A stretch of 64,000 nucleotides of DNA from Beijerinckiaceae bacterium (GCA_019753285.1 JAIELD010000029.1:1-64000), one strand, 5' to 3'; numbered from the stretch's first letter, positions 29,109 to 37,795 are shown. The notes: a model not told the origin generated them from the sequence alone. A program made the numbers and translations.

Positions 29109-30758
29109 ATGAACGACAAGCCATTTGACAGCTCCCCGCGAGACACCTTCGCAAAAGACAACCTGCCCGCCGCCGAGGCGATGCCCGACTTCATCTTCAA
29201 CCTGCCGGAACTCGATTATCCCGCGCGCCTCAACTGCGTGAGCCATTTCCTCGATCGCTGGATCGAGGCGGGGCATGGCGACGCGCCGTGCCTGCTCTCG
29301 CGCACCGAAACGCTCACCTACGCGCAGGTGCATCGAAACGTGAACCGCATCGCCAATGTGCTGACCCGCCGCTTCGGGCTCGTTCCCGGCAACCGCGTGC
29401 TGCTGCGCTCGGCCAATACGCCGATGATGGTGGCGATCTATCTCGCGATCCTGAAGGCCGGCGGCGTCGTGGTCGCCACCATGCCGCTGCTGCGGGCCAA
29501 GGAACTCTCTTACCCCATCGCCAAGGCGAAGATCGCTCTCGCGCTCTGCGATCACCGCCTGCTGGCCGAGCTGGAGAAGGCTGCGGCGATCAGCTCCGAC
29601 CTTCAGACGATCATCTCATGGGGCGATGGCGGCGCGCAGTCTCTCGAAACGCTCATGGCGGGCGCGAGCGACGCCTTCGACGCAGCCGACACCGCGGCAG
29701 ACGATGTCTGCCTGATCGGCTTCACCTCCGGCACCACGGGCGAGCCGAAGGGCACCATGCACTTCCACCGCGACATGCTCGCGATCTGCGACACCTATGC
29801 GCGCCATGTGCTGAAGCCCACAAGCGCCGACCGCTTCATCGGCTCGCCACCACTCGCCTTCACCTTCGGGCTCGGCGGGCTCGTCCTGTTTCCCTTGAGC
29901 GTCGGCGCATCGACAGTGCTGATGGAGAAGGGCTCGCCGGACGAACTGATGCCCGCGATCGCCGCGCTGAAAGCGACCATCGTCTTCACCGCGCCGACCG
30001 CCTATCGCATGATGCTCGGCAAGCTCGGCGACCATGATCTTTCATCGCTGCGCAAATGCGTGTCTGCGGGAGAAGCCCTGCCCCGCCCGACCTTCGACGC
30101 ATGGCTCGCTGCGACGGGCCTCAAGCTGATGGACGGCATCGGCGCGACAGAGATGCTACACATCTTCATCGCAGCCAAAGAGGACGAAATTTGTCCCGGC
30201 GCGACGGGCAAGCCGGTGCCGGGTTTCGAGGCCAAGGTGATCGACGCGGACGGCAATGAAGTCCCGCCGGGCACGATCGGCAGGCTCGCCGTGCGCGGCC
30301 CGACCGGCTGCCGCTATCTTGCTGACGAGCGCCAGGCCAAATACGTCCAGCACGGCTGGAACGTCACCGGCGACACCTATGTCATGGATGAGGACGGCTA
30401 TTTCTGGTATCAGGCCCGCTCGGACGACATGATCATCTCTGCCGGCTACAACATCGCGGCGCCGGAGGTCGAGGTTGCGCTTCTCACCCATCCGCATGTG
30501 CGCGAGTGCGGCGTCATCGGCGTTGCCGACCCCGATCGCGGCCAGATCGTCAAGGCCTTCGTCGTGCTGGACGAGAGCCAGCAACCGGGGGCGGACATGG
30601 TGAAGCTGCTGCAGGCGCATGTCATGAGCGAGATCGCGACCTATAAATGCCCACGGATCATCGAGTTCGTGGATGCCCTGCCCCGCACGCAGACCGGCAA
30701 GCTGCAGCGCTTCCAGCTCCGTCATATCGAGCCTGCTCCGCAGCGCCTCGCCTCCTGA
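29109..30758 (+). CDS. aryl-CoA ligase (2-aminobenzoate/benzoate-CoA ligase type)
   Basis: This 549-residue ANL-superfamily AMP-forming ligase activates an aromatic acid to its CoA thioester with ATP, the entry step of the pathway. The P-loop is FTSGTTGEPKGTMHFH (about residues 206-221). Further motifs are DGIGATEMLHIF, GDTYVMDEDGYFWYQARSDD and the catalytic Lys in RTQTGKLQRF (about 533). The start has an almost perfect AGGAGGTGATTGA site. Best fit by neighbourhood is 2-aminobenzoate-CoA ligase; benzoate or a hydroxybenzoate cannot be excluded. Confidence 0.9.
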   Translation: MNDKPFDSSPRDTFAKDNLPAAEAMPDFIFNLPELDYPARLNCVSHFLDRWIEAGHGDAPCLLSRTETLTYAQVHRNVNRIANVLTRRFGLVPGNRVLLRSANTPMMVAIYLAILKAGGVVVATMPLLRAKELSYPIAKAKIALALCDHRLLAELEKAAAISSDLQTIISWGDGGAQSLETLMAGASDAFDAADTAADDVCLIGFTSGTTGEPKGTMHFHRDMLAICDTYARHVLKPTSADRFIGSPPLAFTFGLGGLVLFPLSVGASTVLMEKGSPDELMPAIAALKATIVFTAPTAYRMMLGKLGDHDLSSLRKCVSAGEALPRPTFDAWLAATGLKLMDGIGATEMLHIFIAAKEDEICPGATGKPVPGFEAKVIDADGNEVPPGTIGRLAVRGPTGCRYLADERQAKYVQHGWNVTGDTYVMDEDGYFWYQARSDDMIISAGYNIAAPEVEVALLTHPHVRECGVIGVADPDRGQIVKAFVVLDESQQPGADMVKLLQAHVMSEIATYKCPRIIEFVDALPRTQTGKLQRFQLRHIEPAPQRLAS

Positions 30759-30783
30759 AGAAAAGAACAGATTCGAGACCGAA

Positions 30784-31227
30784 ATGAACGACCATAGCGG
30801 CTTGGACCACGACACGACGGGCGAGGATGACACCGTCGCCATCCTGCAGCCGAAGAACTGGCCGACGCCGCGCGGCTATGCCAATGGCATGTCAGCCAAA
30901 GGCCGGCTGGTTGTCACCGGCGGGCAGATCGGCTGGGATCCGTTAACCGGCGCGTTTCCCTCCGGCTTCGTCGCGCAGGCACATCAATGCCTGAAGAACA
31001 TCTGCGCCATTCTGGAGGCGGGCGGCGCGGAGCCACGGCATCTCGTGCGCCTCACCTGGTACGTCACCGACATCGAGGCCTACCTCGCCGCGTTGAAGGA
31101 GCTTTCAGTCGGCTATCGCGATACGATCGGCCGGCACTATCCGGCGATGGCGCTCGTGCAGGTCGTTCGCCTCGTCGAGCGCGAAGCGCTGGTCGAGATC
31201 GAGGCGACGGCGGTCGTGCCGGACTGA
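30784..31227 (+). CDS. RidA/YjgF/YER057c family protein, likely enamine/imine deaminase
   Basis: The 147-residue protein shows the family layout: GRLVVTGGQIGWDPLTGAFP, NICAILEAGGAEPRHLVRL, then ALVQVVRLVEREALVEIEAT with the conserved Arg and Glu of the trimer-interface active site. Known RidA proteins hydrolyse reactive enamines or imines to ketones and ammonia. The inferred product of the fused flavoenzyme is a cyclic enamine CoA ester, so this RidA may release the amino group. It starts at 30784, 25 bases after the ligase stop. Confidence 0.88.
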   Translation: MNDHSGLDHDTTGEDDTVAILQPKNWPTPRGYANGMSAKGRLVVTGGQIGWDPLTGAFPSGFVAQAHQCLKNICAILEAGGAEPRHLVRLTWYVTDIEAYLAALKELSVGYRDTIGRHYPAMALVQVVRLVEREALVEIEATAVVPD

Positions 31228-31251
31228 CTGGTTTTTTCAAGGAGGCGTGAC

Positions 31252-32490
31252 ATGCGGGTTGCGATCATCGGCGCGGGCATTGGCGGGCTGACAACGGCGC
31301 TGATGCTGCAGCGGCTCGGCATCCGCCCGACGATTTTCGAGGCATCGCGCGAAATCCGCGAACTCGGCGTCGGCATCAACGTTCTGCCGCACGCCATTCG
31401 AGAACTTGCCGAGCTTGGCCTGTTGCCCCGCCTTGACGCGATTGCGGTGCGCACGCGCGAACTCATCTACGCCAACCGCTTCGGACAGGAAATCTGGCGC
31501 GAGGCACGAGGCCTCGATGCCGGTTTCGACGTGCCACAATTCTCGATCCATCGCGGCAGGCTGCAGGGGCTGCTTCGCCAGACCGTGATCGAGCGGCTCG
31601 GCGCGGAGGCGATCCGCACGGGCCATGTCTTCCGCGCCTTCGAGGAGACGGAAGGCGAGGTGATCGCGCGGTTTGAGGCGGCTGACGGCGCAGCGCCCGA
31701 TCCGGTCCATACGGACATCCTCATCGGCTGCGACGGCATTCATTCGGCGGTGCGCCGGCAGCTGTATCCGCAGGACAAGGGGCTTACCTGGAACGGCGTG
31801 ATGATGTGGCGCGGCGCGCTCGACAGCGAGCCTTTCCTCGACAGCCGCACGATGATCATCGCCGGCGGCTTCGCCAACAAGCTCGTGCTTTACCCGATCA
31901 CGCCGCCGGACAATGCGGGCCGACAGATGATCAACTGGGTCGTCACGCACCGGATGGGCGACGGCAGCGAGCCGCCGCCGCGCCGCGAGGACTGGAACCG
32001 CGCGAGCACGCTCGATGAGGTTCTGCCACACGCCGAAAAATTCAGGATCAAGGAGGTCGACCTTCTCGCGCTGATCAGGCGCACGCCTGCCTTCTACGAG
32101 TATCCGATGGCCGACCGCGATCCGCTGCCGCGCTGGACCTTCGGCCGCGTGACGCTGCTCGGTGATGCGGCGCACCCCATGTACCCGGTGGGCTCGAACG
32201 GCGCGAGCCAGGCGATCATCGATGCGCGCGCCCTGTGCGACCGCCTGCAAAGCGCAGAGCATCCGCGCGCGGCGCTCGAGGCATTTGAAAACGAGCGCCT
32301 GCCGAAGACGGCCGAGATCGTCCGTACCAACCGCCTCGGCGGACCCGAAGGCGTGATCGACGAGGTGGAGCGCCGCTCGCCGGACGGTTTCGACGACCTC
32401 GACACGGTGATCAGCTACGACGAGCGCTTCCAGATCGTGCGCGGTTACGCCGCGCTGGCGGGTTTCACGGCGGCGCAGGTCAATCGTTAG
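31252..32490 (+). CDS. FAD-dependent aromatic monooxygenase (class A flavoprotein)
   Basis: The 412-residue flavoprotein has the Rossmann FAD motif AIIGAGIGGLTTALML near the N-terminus, the DG motif in LIGCDGIHSAVRRQL, and the GD motif LLGDAAHPMYPVGSNGASQA near residue 304. This layout is that of single-component salicylate-hydroxylase/PhzS-like enzymes. AAGGAGGCGTGAC gives a strong start. It is the last gene of the catabolic operon. Its substrate is unclear: the core hybrid pathway does not require a second hydroxylase, so it may widen the substrate range, for instance toward hydroxylated or N-substituted aminobenzoates. Confidence 0.87.
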   Translation: MRVAIIGAGIGGLTTALMLQRLGIRPTIFEASREIRELGVGINVLPHAIRELAELGLLPRLDAIAVRTRELIYANRFGQEIWREARGLDAGFDVPQFSIHRGRLQGLLRQTVIERLGAEAIRTGHVFRAFEETEGEVIARFEAADGAAPDPVHTDILIGCDGIHSAVRRQLYPQDKGLTWNGVMMWRGALDSEPFLDSRTMIIAGGFANKLVLYPITPPDNAGRQMINWVVTHRMGDGSEPPPRREDWNRASTLDEVLPHAEKFRIKEVDLLALIRRTPAFYEYPMADRDPLPRWTFGRVTLLGDAAHPMYPVGSNGASQAIIDARALCDRLQSAEHPRAALEAFENERLPKTAEIVRTNRLGGPEGVIDEVERRSPDGFDDLDTVISYDERFQIVRGYAALAGFTAAQVNR

Positions 32491-32499
32491 GCGGGGGAC

Positions 32500-32632
32500 G
32501 CCCCACCCGCCTCGCTCCGCTCGGCACCCTCCCCGAAATGGGAGGGAAATAATTGCGTAATTCCCGTATCGACGAGATCAACTCCCTCCCCGCAAGGGGA
32601 GGGTGGCTCAGCGAAGCCGAGACGGTTGGGGG
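32500..32632. repeat. intergenic REP-like palindromic repeat
   Basis: The gap between convergent operons contains opposed copies of a module that reads GCCACCCTCCCC on one side and GGGGAGGGTGGC on the other. Each is joined to an imperfect GCTCCGCTCGGC or GCGAAGCCGAG arm. CCCTCCCCGCAAGGGGAGGG at 32584-32603 is itself a strong hairpin. Such modules are common dispersed intergenic repeats in Hyphomicrobiales. It may also end transcripts from either side. Confidence 0.75.
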
Positions 32633-32639
32633 TTCGGAA

Positions 32640-33098
32640 TCAAGCCGGAGGCGGCAGGAAATCCACCTCGTGCAGCCCGGCAAGCCGCATCACCTCGGAA
32701 GGGTCGGGCACGTTGTGGATGGCGTTGAAGAGATCGAACAGGCGGCGCGTCGGCGAGACCCAGAACAGGCATTTGACGGTGCGGTCGCCATTGTTGAACA
32801 GGCCATGCGGCAAGCCGAGCGGCAGGCGCACCGTATCGCCGGCATTGGCCTGCATCTCCGCCCCGTCCAGCATCACGTCGAGCCGGCCCTCCAGCATGTA
32901 GACGTATTCGTCCTGCGTCGGGTGGACATGCGGCGGAACGAACGTGCCCGGCGGGAAGGTCGCGTGCCAGGACATGGAGGACGCGCTCAGTGTCTTAGGC
33001 ACATAGGTCTGGCCGAGAATGCTCCAGCTCAGCCCCTGAATGCCCGAGCCCGTGGTCGTGATGCCCGGCGTTTCGGCGAGTGTGTTGGGATCGGACAT
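32640..33098 (-). CDS. small cupin-domain protein
   Basis: The 152-residue single-cupin protein starts at 33098 with GAGGAG upstream. Cupin motif 1 reads PPHVHPTQDEYVYMLEG, with two His and a Glu as likely metal ligands. Motif 2 region reads GDTVRLPLGLPHGLFN, with the third His. It is too short to be a gentisate 1,2-dioxygenase, which has two cupins. It is the last gene of the transporter operon. It could be a ring-cleavage or isomerase accessory, or a non-catalytic binding protein. Confidence 0.82.
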   Translation of the reverse strand: MSDPNTLAETPGITTTGSGIQGLSWSILGQTYVPKTLSASSMSWHATFPPGTFVPPHVHPTQDEYVYMLEGRLDVMLDGAEMQANAGDTVRLPLGLPHGLFNNGDRTVKCLFWVSPTRRLFDLFNAIHNVPDPSEVMRLAGLHEVDFLPPPA

Positions 33099-33118
33099 GA
33101 CGCGCTCCTCTGGTGACA

Positions 33119-33817
33119 TCAGACTTGGAGATAGGCTTCGACCTCGGCAGGATTGGCGCGCAGCGCGGCGCTCGTGCCGCTCCAGACCACCTTGCCGCGC
33201 TCGATGATGACATGCCTGTCGGCAAGATCGAGCAGGTTTTTGAGATTCTTGTCGACGACGAGGATCGCCTCCCCCTCGTGCTTCAGCGCCGCGAGGCAGG
33301 CCCAGATCTCCTGGCGGATGATGGGCGCAAGACCCTCGGTCGCCTCGTCGAGAATGAGCAGAGCCGGGTTGGTCATCAGCGCACGGCCAATCGCCAGCAT
33401 CTGCTGTTCACCGCCGGAGAGCTGGTCGCCGAAATTGCCGCGCCGCTCCTTGAGCCGGGGGAAGAGGCCGAACACCCGCTCGAGAGTCCATTTGGGCGTT
33501 GTGCCCTTCGAGCTTGCGGTTGCGACCAGATTCTCGGCGACGGTGAGGTTCGGAAAGATCTGTCGGCCCTCCGGCACGAGGCCAAGGCCGGCCTGCGCGC
33601 GCTTGAAGGGCGGCCAGCCAGTCACGTCCGCCTCGTTGAAGCGGACCACCCCGGCGCGGGCGGTCAGCAGGCCCATGATCGTCTTGATCGTCGTCGTCTT
33701 GCCCATGCCATTGCGGCCCATGAGCGCGACGACCTCGCCGGCATTCACCGCGAAGCTCATACCGAACAGGATTTCGGCTGGGCCGTAGCCACCATGCACG
33801 GCTTCGAGACGCAGCAT
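33119..33817 (-). CDS. branched-chain-type ABC transporter ATP-binding protein (LivF-like)
   Basis: The 232-residue ATPase has Walker A GRNGMGKTTT, the LivF-typical VPEGRQIFPNLTV, signature LSGGEQQMLAIGRAL, Walker B LLILDEATEGL and the PIIRQEIW stretch. It overlaps livG by one base (TGATG). The role is to energise uptake, probably of the aromatic acid metabolised by the divergent operon. Confidence 0.93.
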   Translation of the reverse strand: MLRLEAVHGGYGPAEILFGMSFAVNAGEVVALMGRNGMGKTTTIKTIMGLLTARAGVVRFNEADVTGWPPFKRAQAGLGLVPEGRQIFPNLTVAENLVATASSKGTTPKWTLERVFGLFPRLKERRGNFGDQLSGGEQQMLAIGRALMTNPALLILDEATEGLAPIIRQEIWACLAALKHEGEAILVVDKNLKNLLDLADRHVIIERGKVVWSGTSAALRANPAEVEAYLQV

Positions 33818-34572
33818 CAGGCAAACTCCTCGTCGCCGAGATAGGCCGCGCGCACCTCGGCATTCTCGCGGATGGAGGTTGGCGGCCCGCTGGCGATGAC
33901 CTTGCCGTAGACCAGCACCGAAACGCGATCGGCGAGCGCGAACACCGCCTGCATATCGTGCTCGACGAGGACGATCGCGTAGCGGCCCTTAAGCCGCCGC
34001 AGCAGCGCCGTGATGCGCTCGGATTCTTCATGGCCCGTGCCGGCCATCGGCTCGTCGAGCAGCAGGATTTTGGGCTCCAGCACCAACGCCATCGCGATTT
34101 CGAGCGCGCGTTTTTCGCCATGCGAGATCTGCCCTGCAGGCGCGTAAGCCCGATCCTGGAGGCCAACCTCGGCAAGTGCCCCCATGGCGCGATCGTTGAG
34201 CCGCGCTTCGCGGGAGGCGGCCGACCAGAAGCGGTAGCTCGATCCCGAACGCGCCTGGACGCTGAGCGCGACGTTTTCGAGCACGGTAAACTCCGGCAGC
34301 ACCGATGAAATCTGGAACGAGCGCGCCATGCCGCGCCGGGCGCGCGCCGCCACCGACAGATGCGTGACCGTCTCGCCGAGCAGCCTGATCTCGCCGGCGC
34401 TGGGGCTCGCATTGCCCGAAATCTGGTTCATCAGCGTGGTCTTGCCTGCGCCGTTGGGGCCGATGAGCGCGTGGAGTTCGCCATGCGGGACGCAGAGATC
34501 GACGCCGTCGGTAACGACGAGCGCACCATAGGCCTTGCGCAGGCCGATGAGTTCGAGAACAGGCTCACTCAT
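33817..34572 (-). CDS. branched-chain-type ABC transporter ATP-binding protein (LivG-like)
   Basis: The 251-residue ATPase has Walker A GPNGAGKTTLMNQISG, LivG-typical GMARSFQISSVLP, signature ISHGEKRALEIAMAL, Walker B ILLLDEPMAGTG and H-loop VLVEHDM. The signature reads SHGEKR instead of SGGQ, a variant frequent in aromatic-acid members of this family. It overlaps the LivM gene by eight bases. Confidence 0.93.
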   Translation of the reverse strand: MSEPVLELIGLRKAYGALVVTDGVDLCVPHGELHALIGPNGAGKTTLMNQISGNASPSAGEIRLLGETVTHLSVAARARRGMARSFQISSVLPEFTVLENVALSVQARSGSSYRFWSAASREARLNDRAMGALAEVGLQDRAYAPAGQISHGEKRALEIAMALVLEPKILLLDEPMAGTGHEESERITALLRRLKGRYAIVLVEHDMQAVFALADRVSVLVYGKVIASGPPTSIRENAEVRAAYLGDEEFA

Positions 34573-35548
34573 GGGCGCGCCACCCGAGCCAGCGCGCGAT
34601 GCCGCCCGGAGCGGCGATCACGAAGAGAACGAGCAGCGGACCGAAAATGAGTTTCCAATGGTCCGTGACGTGCGACAGCCCTTCTTCCAGCGAGAGGAAG
34701 GCCAGCGCCCCGACGAGCGCACCATAGAGCGTGCCGCCCCCGCCGATGATCACCATGATGATGAGATCGCCGGAACGCTGCCACGTCATGAAGGCCGGCG
34801 AGACAAATTCGGTCGAGTTGGCCAGCAGGAACCCGGCCAGCGCACCAATCGCGCCGGCGATGACGTACGCCGTCAACTGGAAGCCTTGGGCGCTGTAGCC
34901 CATCGCCTCCATGCGCTGCCGGTTCTGCCGCAGGCCCTGCAGAACGCGGCCGAAGCGGGAGGCGACGAGCCGCCTGAGCGCCAGCGTCACGATGATGAGC
35001 GTGGCGAGAACGGCGTAGAAGAACACCGTCTCGGACTTGAGCGCCGCGCTGCCGAACACGAGCGAACGCGACGGCAGGGTCAGCCCGTCATCGCCGCCAT
35101 AGGCGCTCAACGAACCCATGACGTAGAAGGCCATCTGCGCGAAGGCGAGCGTGATCATGATGAAATAGACGCCGCGTGTGCGAATCGCGACCGCGCCTGT
35201 CACCAGCGCGAACAGGGCGCCAGCCAGCATGGCGACGGGAATGGCGATGTAGAATTCGGTGAAGCCGTGCACGGCGAGAATGCCGGTGGCGTAAGCGCCG
35301 ATGCCGATGAAGGCGGCGTGCCCGAAGGAGACGAGCCCGCCATAGCCGATCAGGAGATCGAGCGAGAGCGCCGCAATGGCGAGGATCATGAAGCGCGAGC
35401 CGATTAGCAGCAGATAATTGCCGCCGACAAACGGCACGGCGAGCGGCGCGAGCGCAAGAGCGCAGAAGATCACGACGCCCACCAGCCAGGCGCGCGGACG
35501 CGGGACGGCCGGCGCAGCGAGAGGGAGCGCGCCTGCCTCTCCGCTCAT
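34565..35548 (-). CDS. branched-chain-type ABC transporter permease (LivM-like)
   Basis: The 327-residue inner-membrane permease has about nine to ten hydrophobic helices and the LivM motif LIGYGGLVSFGHAAFIGIGAYA near residue 65 (core GGLVSFGHAAFIGIGAY). The second conserved stretch GGGGTLYGALVGA lies near the C-terminus. It overlaps livH by four bases and livG by eight. Confidence 0.92.
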   Translation of the reverse strand: MSGEAGALPLAAPAVPRPRAWLVGVVIFCALALAPLAVPFVGGNYLLLIGSRFMILAIAALSLDLLIGYGGLVSFGHAAFIGIGAYATGILAVHGFTEFYIAIPVAMLAGALFALVTGAVAIRTRGVYFIMITLAFAQMAFYVMGSLSAYGGDDGLTLPSRSLVFGSAALKSETVFFYAVLATLIIVTLALRRLVASRFGRVLQGLRQNRQRMEAMGYSAQGFQLTAYVIAGAIGALAGFLLANSTEFVSPAFMTWQRSGDLIIMVIIGGGGTLYGALVGALAFLSLEEGLSHVTDHWKLIFGPLLVLFVIAAPGGIARWLGWRAHE

Positions 35549-36471
35549 CCCTGCCGGCCTTTCACCGGGAAGAGACCCTCGGGCCGCATGGCGAGGATCA
35601 CCGCCATGATCACATATATCAGCATGGACGACAGCGCCGGTGCGACCGCCCTCGCCTGTCCGGTCGAGACGCCGATGCGCAGGAGATCGACCATGAAAGA
35701 GCGGCCGAGAGTGTCGATGACGCCGACCAGCAGCGCACCGAAGAACGCGCCGCGGATCGACCCGATGCCGCCGATCACGATGACGACGAAGGCGAGGATG
35801 AGCACGCTGTCACCCATGCCCGGCTCCACCGAAAAAACCGGGGCGACCATGATGCCGGCAAAGCCCGCCAGCATCGCACCGAATGCGAAGACAAGCATGA
35901 ACAGGCGGCCGATATCGACGCCAAGCGCCGAGACCATCGGCGCATTATGCGCGCCGGCGCGGATCAACATGCCGATGCGCGTGTGGTTCACGACCGCATA
36001 GAGCGCCGCTCCGACGACGAAGCCTGACCCGATGATGGCGAAGCGATAGACAGGATAGTTGAGCCCGGGAGCGAGCGGCACCGAGCCTGAGAGAAGCTCC
36101 GGGATCGGCAGGCTGAGCGGAGCCGCACCCCAGACGGTCTTCACCGCCTCGTTGAGGAACAGGATGATGCCGAAGGTGGCGAGAAGCTGGTCGAGATGGT
36201 CACGCGCGTAAAGCCGCCGGAAGATGACCGTCTCGAGCAGCAACCCGAACAGTAGCGTCGCAACCAGCGCGAGGAGGACTGCAACGAGGAAATGCCCTGT
36301 GTAGCCGTAGAACATCACCGCGAGGTAGGCGCCCAGCATGTATTGCACGCCGTGCGCCAGGTTGATGAAGTTCATGACCCCGAACACGAGGGTCAGCCCG
36401 GCCGCGATCAGGAAAAGCAGGACGCCGAGCTGCAGCCCGTTGAGAAGTTGCACGATGAAAAGCCCGCTCAT
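35545..36471 (-). CDS. branched-chain-type ABC transporter permease (LivH-like)
   Basis: The 308-residue permease begins with the LivH pattern QLLNGLQLGVLLFLIAAGLT and MNFINLAHGVQYMLGAYLAV (part shown). The conserved cytoplasmic loop GGIGSIRGAFFGALLVG is near residue 235. It lies 31 bases after the substrate-binding protein gene. Confidence 0.92.
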   Translation of the reverse strand: MSGLFIVQLLNGLQLGVLLFLIAAGLTLVFGVMNFINLAHGVQYMLGAYLAVMFYGYTGHFLVAVLLALVATLLFGLLLETVIFRRLYARDHLDQLLATFGIILFLNEAVKTVWGAAPLSLPIPELLSGSVPLAPGLNYPVYRFAIIGSGFVVGAALYAVVNHTRIGMLIRAGAHNAPMVSALGVDIGRLFMLVFAFGAMLAGFAGIMVAPVFSVEPGMGDSVLILAFVVIVIGGIGSIRGAFFGALLVGVIDTLGRSFMVDLLRIGVSTGQARAVAPALSSMLIYVIMAVILAMRPEGLFPVKGRQG

Positions 36472-36502
36472 GATGCTCTTCCCTCAAGCGGACGCGCGGA
36501 GC

Positions 36503-37696
36503 TTACTTCGCGGGGCAGTCCTTGGCGTAGACGTCACCATAATCTGAAAAGATCTTCTGGACGATCTCGGTCTGGTACTTGCCGTCAGGCCGTTTCGCCG
36601 CCTTCACGAGATAGAAATCCTGGATCGGGAAGCCGTTATTGTTGAACTTGAAAGCGCCGCGCGGCGATTTGAAGTCCGCCTTCTTCAGCGCCTCGCGCAG
36701 CGCGTCCTTGTTGTCGAGCTTGCCGCCGGTCGCCTTCACCGCGCTGTCGATGAGCTGCGCCGCGTCGTAGCCCTGCATGGCGTAGCTGCCTGGCACGGTC
36801 CCGTATTCCTTCATGTAATCTGCAACGAAGGTCTTGTTGGCCGGGTTGTCGAGGTTCGGGGCCCAGGTCATGCCGCCGAAGAGACCGAGGGCCGCATCCT
36901 GCTGGGCCGGAAGCGTCGACTCGTCCACCGTGAAGGCGGAGAGGAATGGAATGGTGTCAGCCAAGCCCGCCTGACGGTACTGCTTGACGAGGTTGATGCC
37001 CATGCCGCCGGGCATGAAGGTGAAGAGTGCGTCCGGCTTCAGCGAGGCTACCCGGGCAAGCTCGGCCGAGAAATCGAGCTGGCCAAGGGGGGTCAGCACC
37101 TCGTCGACCACCTCGCCCTTGAAATGGCGCTTGAAGCCGGCCATCGAATCCTTGCCGGCCTGGTAGTTCGGCGTCATCAGGAAGACGCGCTTGTAGCCCT
37201 TGTCCTGCGCGTATTTGCCGAGCACCTCATGCACCTGGTCGTTCTGGTAGGAGGTGACGAAGAAGAACGGGTTGCACTGCTTGCCGGCATAGTTCGAGGT
37301 GCCGGCATTGGGGCTGATGAGGAAAGTGTTGGCCTCGGTCACCGGCTTGTGGATCGCCAGCAGGAGGTTCGAGAAGGTCGGCCCGACGACGAACTGAACC
37401 TTGTCGCGCTCGAGAAGCTGCTTCACCTTGCCAATCGCCACGTCCGGCTTCAGCTCGTCATCCTGAACAATGACTTCCGTCTCGAGGCCGCCAAGCTTGC
37501 CGCCGGCGTGCTTAACGCCAAGCATGAAGCCGTTATTGACCTGCTGGCCGAGGACCGCCTGCGGTCCCGAGAGCACGCCCATCAGGCCGATCTTGAGTGT
37601 TTCCGCCGAAGCGGCGTTTGCGGCGATGGTCATGGCCGCGGTCGCAGCGAGCAATGCCGAAACGATACCGGATCTCGAAATCTGAACGCGCTTCAT
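36503..37696 (-). CDS. branched-chain-type ABC transporter substrate-binding protein
   Basis: The 397-residue periplasmic protein (Peripla_BP_6 type) has a signal peptide ending ANAASA. The mature part opens ETLKIGLMGVLSGPQAVLGQ, then shows FVVGPTFSNLLLAI and RVFLMTPNYQAGKDS. It heads the livKHMGF-type operon. Members of this family near aromatic-CoA genes bind benzoate-like acids, so 2-aminobenzoate is the inferred ligand. The near-copy of the MarR palindrome ends 78 bases upstream of its start, suggesting co-regulation with the catabolic genes. Confidence 0.92.
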   Translation of the reverse strand: MKRVQISRSGIVSALLAATAAMTIAANAASAETLKIGLMGVLSGPQAVLGQQVNNGFMLGVKHAGGKLGGLETEVIVQDDELKPDVAIGKVKQLLERDKVQFVVGPTFSNLLLAIHKPVTEANTFLISPNAGTSNYAGKQCNPFFFVTSYQNDQVHEVLGKYAQDKGYKRVFLMTPNYQAGKDSMAGFKRHFKGEVVDEVLTPLGQLDFSAELARVASLKPDALFTFMPGGMGINLVKQYRQAGLADTIPFLSAFTVDESTLPAQQDAALGLFGGMTWAPNLDNPANKTFVADYMKEYGTVPGSYAMQGYDAAQLIDSAVKATGGKLDNKDALREALKKADFKSPRGAFKFNNNGFPIQDFYLVKAAKRPDGKYQTEIVQKIFSDYGDVYAKDCPAK

Positions 37697-37773
37697 GTCG
37701 ATGCTCTCCCCTGCCCTCTAAACTCGGATGCGCGCAACATAATTGCGCACGGCGCTCCGAGCCTCGATCTGTA

Positions 37774-37795
37774 ATTAGTTTAAGCTTAAAATAAT
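37774..37795. promoter_or_regulatory. second copy of the palindromic operator
   Basis: The right half CTTAAAATAAT is identical to the site at 25636; the left half ATTAGTTTAAG differs by one base. Flanking A and T extend the symmetry to 24 positions. On the minus strand it overlaps a candidate promoter of the same geometry (TTCAAA, 16 bases, TAAACT) for the transporter operon. Confidence 0.78.
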
